Part shown: positions 59,263 to 64,000 of the stretch, piece by piece
Layout: each line of letters starts with the position of its first letter
Numbering within the stretch: position 1 is the stretch's first letter
Assembly: GCA_026413225.1 (NCBI GenBank)
Contig: CM048553.1
Span: 147,615,690-147,679,689 of the forward strand
DNA from: Otis tarda
Taxonomy: Eukaryota; Chordata; Aves; Otidiformes; Otididae
Direction of reading: 5' to 3'
Length of the DNA stretch: 64,000 nucleotides
Program-made: the position numbers and the translations under genes
Notes under the pieces: generated by a model
Told to the model about the DNA's origin: nothing
Database searches by the model: none
Seen by the model: the letters and a program-made list of their open reading frames with translations, nothing else

Positions 59263-61163
59263 CATTTTTCTACGAAAATTTATTGTTTATATATTACAAG
59301 TGTATACAGGGGATTTGATGGTTGGAGGAAACATTGGTATTAGAGCTGTATGACTGCAAGGAGCTTTAAAAATTCAAAGACATAAGTCTGACAGAAGACA
59401 TAAAAAAAAAAATCACTCCTTCAAAGAAATAATCTGGAATCACTGCATCCAAAGTCTACAGAGGTTAACACGAGTCTTTCTGTGACTACAATGGCGTTTG
59501 GATATACTTTTAAGTGTCCTGGCTTATTGTAGGTTTTGAGCTTTCTTCTTTTTCTTTTTCTTGTGGATGTCTTGTCTACAAATGTCTAGCATTGTCCATA
59601 TTCTGTCTGCACACTGGACTGGGATTTTTTTTAATTGCATACATCATTTGCAACTTACTACTGTGATTCCAGAAAAAAGGTACTAATCTTTATGGCTCTG
59701 AAAAAAAGGTGGGAAAAAAGGAGATGGTGGGGAAGATATATATTGTTACAGAATTGAGGTTCCTTAGCTATGTGCTTTAATAATGGAAAATATATAATAT
59801 AAAAGAAGACTTTTATTCTTATTTTAATGAATAAATGTAGAGATTTTAACAAAATTTTGAAATTATATGTGGAAAAAATAGACATATCAATACAACTATT
59901 CATGATAATACATGAGCCAGTGTGATTAGTTGTAAGTTAACAGGCACTATTAAAAATGTCACAAACCAAAGGATTTTAATTTATAAGGAATTTATGTTAA
60001 AAGAAATGCAAAGAGGGAAGACAAATTCTTTTGAAACATTTTGCTTTAAAAAAAGAAGACCAACAAAAGACTCTTCCTATTCAGTGGAGCTGCCTGTGAA
60101 TGCAAGGATAGCTCGAGTCTCTGTCTAGCATGGTAATCAAAAGACCATCCTTAGAAATAATAAGGTACTTTTTTTTTTTTGCATGTACAGCAGATTACCC
60201 ATTCAGTAGTTCAGTGCTGTCATCAGTGTACGCTTTACTAAGGAGATCCAAAATTTGGGATGCATGTTTAGATCATATGCAATGTAATTTCTGAATTTTT
60301 ATGCTAAAGACCTTAAACTGGACAGATTGAGATTCACTTAATATGATTTTATTTGTCACGTATACATATGTATACATATACAATGTATACATATCTAGGC
60401 TCCATCAGTATTTGTATTGACAGATGAGGGACAAGCATGTCTAATCATTCTGCGATATATATCCTAGACAGATGTCTAAGTTGACTATAAAGACATCCTA
60501 AAATATCTAACATTTTAAAAGGCTAACGTTAGCTGAAATCAATAATTTTCTGAAGTTAAATTGGATATGTAAAATCAGAGAAAAAATGAAATCGTAGAAA
60601 TAAATGTTTTTGAGCCTGATCCAAAGTCACTAAAGAAATCAGAGTCCTTTTATTGACTTCAAATTATTTCAATATATCTATTAAAGATATCCACTTACAG
60701 AAAAATAATATTTCAGTGCTATTGAAGTGTAGAATATTTTATTTTAAAATCTACCTCTGATAGCTGAAGAGAGTAGGATATTAAATTTCTATTGCCTTCA
60801 GATTCTGACAATTTTTGTATTTAAAAAAATCCTTTTTTTTTTGTTAAGAAAATTATTGTATTTTTTGTTTCCTCAAACTATAAAATAAAAAAATAATGTT
60901 GTTGACATTGGACAGTTTTCCAAAAGACGAATTTCCTTAGTAAAATCTCAGTAGTTTTTGTAGTTAAAACAGAATCAACCTTTAGCGCAGAGGATATACA
61001 AGTATTCAAATAAAGAAATAAAAATGTATCAATGTTTATCATACTCACAGAAAATAAAGTAAAAAATGTGGCGATCTGGACATTTAGTGGTTTTAAGACA
61101 TCATAAAAATAATGTAATTATCGAATATTACATTTAAATGCAACCACTTTTATTATGTTTATC
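59263..61163. other. AT-rich unique sequence
   Basis: No gene recognised. A 16-base perfect palindrome (GTATACATATGTATAC, 60360-60375) lies inside a TA/CA simple-repeat patch. Confidence 0.4.
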
Positions 61164-61294
61164 CTCTGAGCAACCTGATCTAGTCAGGGTTGTCCCTGCT
61201 CCTTGCAGGGGGGTTGGACTAGATGACCTTTGAAGGTCCCTTCCAACCCTAACCATTCTATGATTCTATGATTCTATGATTCTATGATTCTATG
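61164..61294 (+). mobile_element. CR1 LINE, extreme 3' end
   Basis: Only the last 130 bases of a CR1: CTGAGCAACCTGATCTAG, TTGGACTAGATGACC, CCTAACCATTCTATG, then four further ATTCTATG units. It is little diverged, so possibly a young, severely 5'-truncated insertion. Confidence 0.92.
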
Positions 61295-64000
61295 CTTGAA
61301 GATAGCTGTTGAAAGACTTAAAAATCCCTATGTTTATTATATTTAGTTTTCATAAGATAAAAAATTAAAAAAAAAATCTGAGATCAACTCAATTTTCTGT
61401 TTAAGAAAAATATCAATCATTTGTAATGAGCTAACAGTGAGGAATCTCTTCCTATTCTAGAGGATACTACACAAGACAATAATAATTCCTTACTCTACTA
61501 CTGTTTCCCTCTGCAGTACCCAGAGATCAAGAACAGTAAAATTAGAAGAACTGAATAACAGTCTAGCCTGTTTCCTATTAAATTTATCCCTGATGTCTAT
61601 TTCATGTCTGCATGACTCTTACGAAATAGGGAGAACAGTTATAAAATTGTAAATTATTTTTTACAGGATACACCAGTGTAAAAACAAACAAAACAATTTG
61701 ATTATTAATATTACACTGGCAGCTATGTTCCTCCTTAGTTCTCCAGTCTGGTATGCCAAGTCCAGAAGACTGCATTTCATTACTTGATTATACTGTTGAT
61801 AGTGTACTAATGTGTGGAAACACTGGATCAGCTCCCAGGCATGGGTTATTTTAACTAGCAATAGATTGCAATACACAAATGAACAACTGTGTTGAACTTA
61901 AAATATTTTTCTATAGAATATTTGCTGTATATTTGCCATTTTTGTCCTTCAGCTGAGTAGAATAATTTTTCTTCTGAACAGCTTTTGTTTATGCATACTC
62001 ATTTGTGCTTTTCCAAGTTGGCTGTGATAGTAGTTTGGTTTCACTAAAAAGTCTCTAAACTTTCTTTCCCCTCTGTTTATTTGTTCTCTCACTGAATTTC
62101 AGAAAATTTACATCTGTATGTGAGAAACTTCCTGCTAATATAATTTGTTATTCAAAGATTTGCTTACCTTTCAATCAGTTTTCAGTTCTTAAAGTATTCA
62201 TATCAAAACCCCAATGCATAACATGTATCTTCATTTCTATAACAATTAGTTTTTTCAGATCTTATTGTCTTTGGCAAAGAAACATTCTGTAATACCGAAA
62301 GAAGACTGACTGTGTTTTCCAGCTGTGCTATAGCTCAGCAATTTGCAATGTTATTCCTTTTCTCATTTTTCTTTGCAATGGGGGTACCTTTCTGGAGAGC
62401 TCTTTGACCTCCGAATTTGTTAAGAGTTCCTGATGTAAGGTGTTATTAGTGTTCACTGGGAATGAAAACAGATGGGACAACTATGTAGCAATAAATGTTG
62501 TAAAAAAATATGAGTGTAATGACAAATCTACCAACATTTTTATGAATTTGATAGATGAAGTAGTTGTGTAGTCTTCTTAAGGTGGATTTACGTTTGTGCA
62601 TCCTAGTCTTTGATTTAAAAAAATAATAGTCAATGAAAATGTAAAGCAGACAGCAATGCCTCCTAACCAAATAAACTTATCATTAAACCTCTAGAGGTCC
62701 CAGCTATGTATGATTTCTATCTCAAATTTTCTGAATTCAGAAGGTGTTGCTTTAGTCATGCCTTAAAGAGCTGCAGCAGTAGCTGCCTTGGATTAGCATG
62801 GCTCGCACTGCAGATCACATCCTGCAGGGAATAGTGAAATCTTCTGGCTTGAAGCAGGGGTAGTTAAACAACATGCAAAAGAGAATCCTTATGTTTTCTT
62901 CAATTCAGTCTTCCAGATTTTATTCTGAAGATATTTTTTTAATATAAAATGCTTCCCTTAGGAATGAGAAACTCTCACAGATACTGTGGTTTTATGTTCT
63001 GTGTTCTGAAGATGATTTCTGCTGGTTTTTAAAGCAATGATATACCTAATCCACAAAGATTGGCCCTGAATTTAGAGTCTGTTCATATTTATATTTGCAC
63101 TTTAGTTATGAAAACTAAATCAGAATCCTGTTCCAACTTCAAGCAGAGTAAATTAAGACCAACTAAACAGATTTAGAACGAGTGAAAATCTACACTCCCA
63201 ATTTAATCTGAGTGTTGTTCTTTTATACATATGTACACACACCCTTCACGTAGAACAGTGCTAAAAATATCCATATGAGATGCTGTCAAAACTAAATATC
63301 TTAATCTTGTCCAGAATTTGGTAATATAATTTTTTTTTGAGAAATTAATCCTTTTTCCTTTATTCAGCACCAGTGAGTGCAGTGTGATTTTCTCAAGCCT
63401 GTCTGAAAAAGTGGGTTTTATCTTCATAGAATTATTGCAAACAGGGCTTTATAAATATGTAATATTTCAGACTCAAGTTCTGTAGATTAGGTGTGACTGA
63501 TTATAGAGGCCTCATGGTATTATGGCTATTTCTTGATTTGACTCTTTCTGATATGGATATTTGAGTAAAGGTTTGTGAACTAACCATATCTATGTTTTCA
63601 AGTTTTAAGAACAAGAAGAACTCTGTTTCCATCTGTGAGTCCACTGGGACAATGGCCTAGACAGTTTTGTTTGCCTAAATAATTTAGCAAAGAACACAGA
63701 TAGACAGAGCTTCCCAGAGAAAGAAACCCCTGTGCTCTGTTTATGTGAGAGGAACATAAAATAGGACTATCAAACAAACTTCATTTGTGCAGATTTTTGA
63801 CCAGGAATTCCTCTAATTTTCCAAAGCACTATTACTTTTTGCAAACTCAAACTTTTCAATATAGGCAGCCTGATGTGGAAAAAAAAAAAAAGTAGTGGAA
63901 AGGACTGTAAGAGATAACTTTGATAACAATGATACAGCTAATGTATCACAGAAATTTGAGATCTGGATGCTTAGATAGGTCAGTGAAATTAAGCAAACTC
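61295..64000. other. AT-rich, gene-poor unique sequence
   Basis: No gene, repeat family or structural element recognised up to the window end, apart from short A runs such as that near 63879-63890. Confidence 0.45.

Noticed and set aside
60360-60375. 16-bp perfect palindrome GTATACATATGTATAC
   Set aside because: It lies in a TA/CA simple-repeat patch where palindromes arise readily by chance.

Overview
The window looks like bird nuclear DNA. The main evidence is about sixteen fragments of CR1 (chicken repeat 1) LINEs, many ending in the avian CR1 3' signature: a conserved segment of the form GGTTGGACTAGATGACC followed by short tandem ATTCTATG-type repeats. There are also at least eight endogenous-retrovirus LTRs or LTR pieces. 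Nothing suggests a bacterial, plasmid or phage sequence: there are no operons, ribosome binding sites or CRISPR arrays. I do not recognise a complete protein-coding gene, and nearly all of the longer open frames are shadows of repeats.

Layout. Bases 1-260 are an extremely CpG-rich island, probably a promoter and non-coding first exon, followed by about 700 bases of degenerate TG/GT-rich repeat (262-970). Two splice-bounded open segments (1515-1600, 1739-1846) are weak exon candidates. A complete solo LTR on the minus strand (1922-2750, 5-bp target duplication TATCT) follows. From 3.0 to 29 kb the sequence is a patchwork. It contains a roughly 1.1-kb solo-LTR family (3913-5045, 11137-11833, 25789-26184 and 27931-29080, with a further copy at 36071-37174), CR1 copies at 3.0, 10.7-12.9, 13.9, 18.6-19.8, 23.6-24.6 and 26.8 kb, a second LTR family (21.0, 26.3 and later 48.2 kb), and a 510-bp GGGAA/GGTGCGGGAA minisatellite at 23.07-23.59 kb that is the expanded tail of a CR1. 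From 29 kb on, the sequence is mostly AT-rich unique DNA with scattered CR1 copies (32.6, 42.1, 43.6, 46.2, 49.3, 50.7, 56.6, 58.9, 61.2 kb).

Possible host gene. On the plus strand, three AT-rich segments have good splice signals and open frames: 39295-39432, 52937-53052, and a possible terminal exon at 54605-54790 with a stop codon and an AATAAA 63 bases later. With the CpG island these could belong to one long plus-strand gene, but the reading phases of the three do not join directly and I cannot name the product. They are candidates only.

How the parts relate. The window records nested and partly deleted retroelement insertions. One solo LTR split a pyrimidine tract and left a perfect 5-bp duplication. 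Another sits inside a CR1 and has lost one end together with flanking CR1 sequence. One LTR lacks the roughly 750-bp GC-rich middle that its siblings carry. One CR1 joins its endonuclease region directly to its 3' end. The clearest oddities are that internally deleted CR1 with its minisatellite tail, a near-perfect 21-bp hairpin at 40764-40811, and tandem duplications at the 5' truncation points of two CR1 copies. I found no convincing new biological system.
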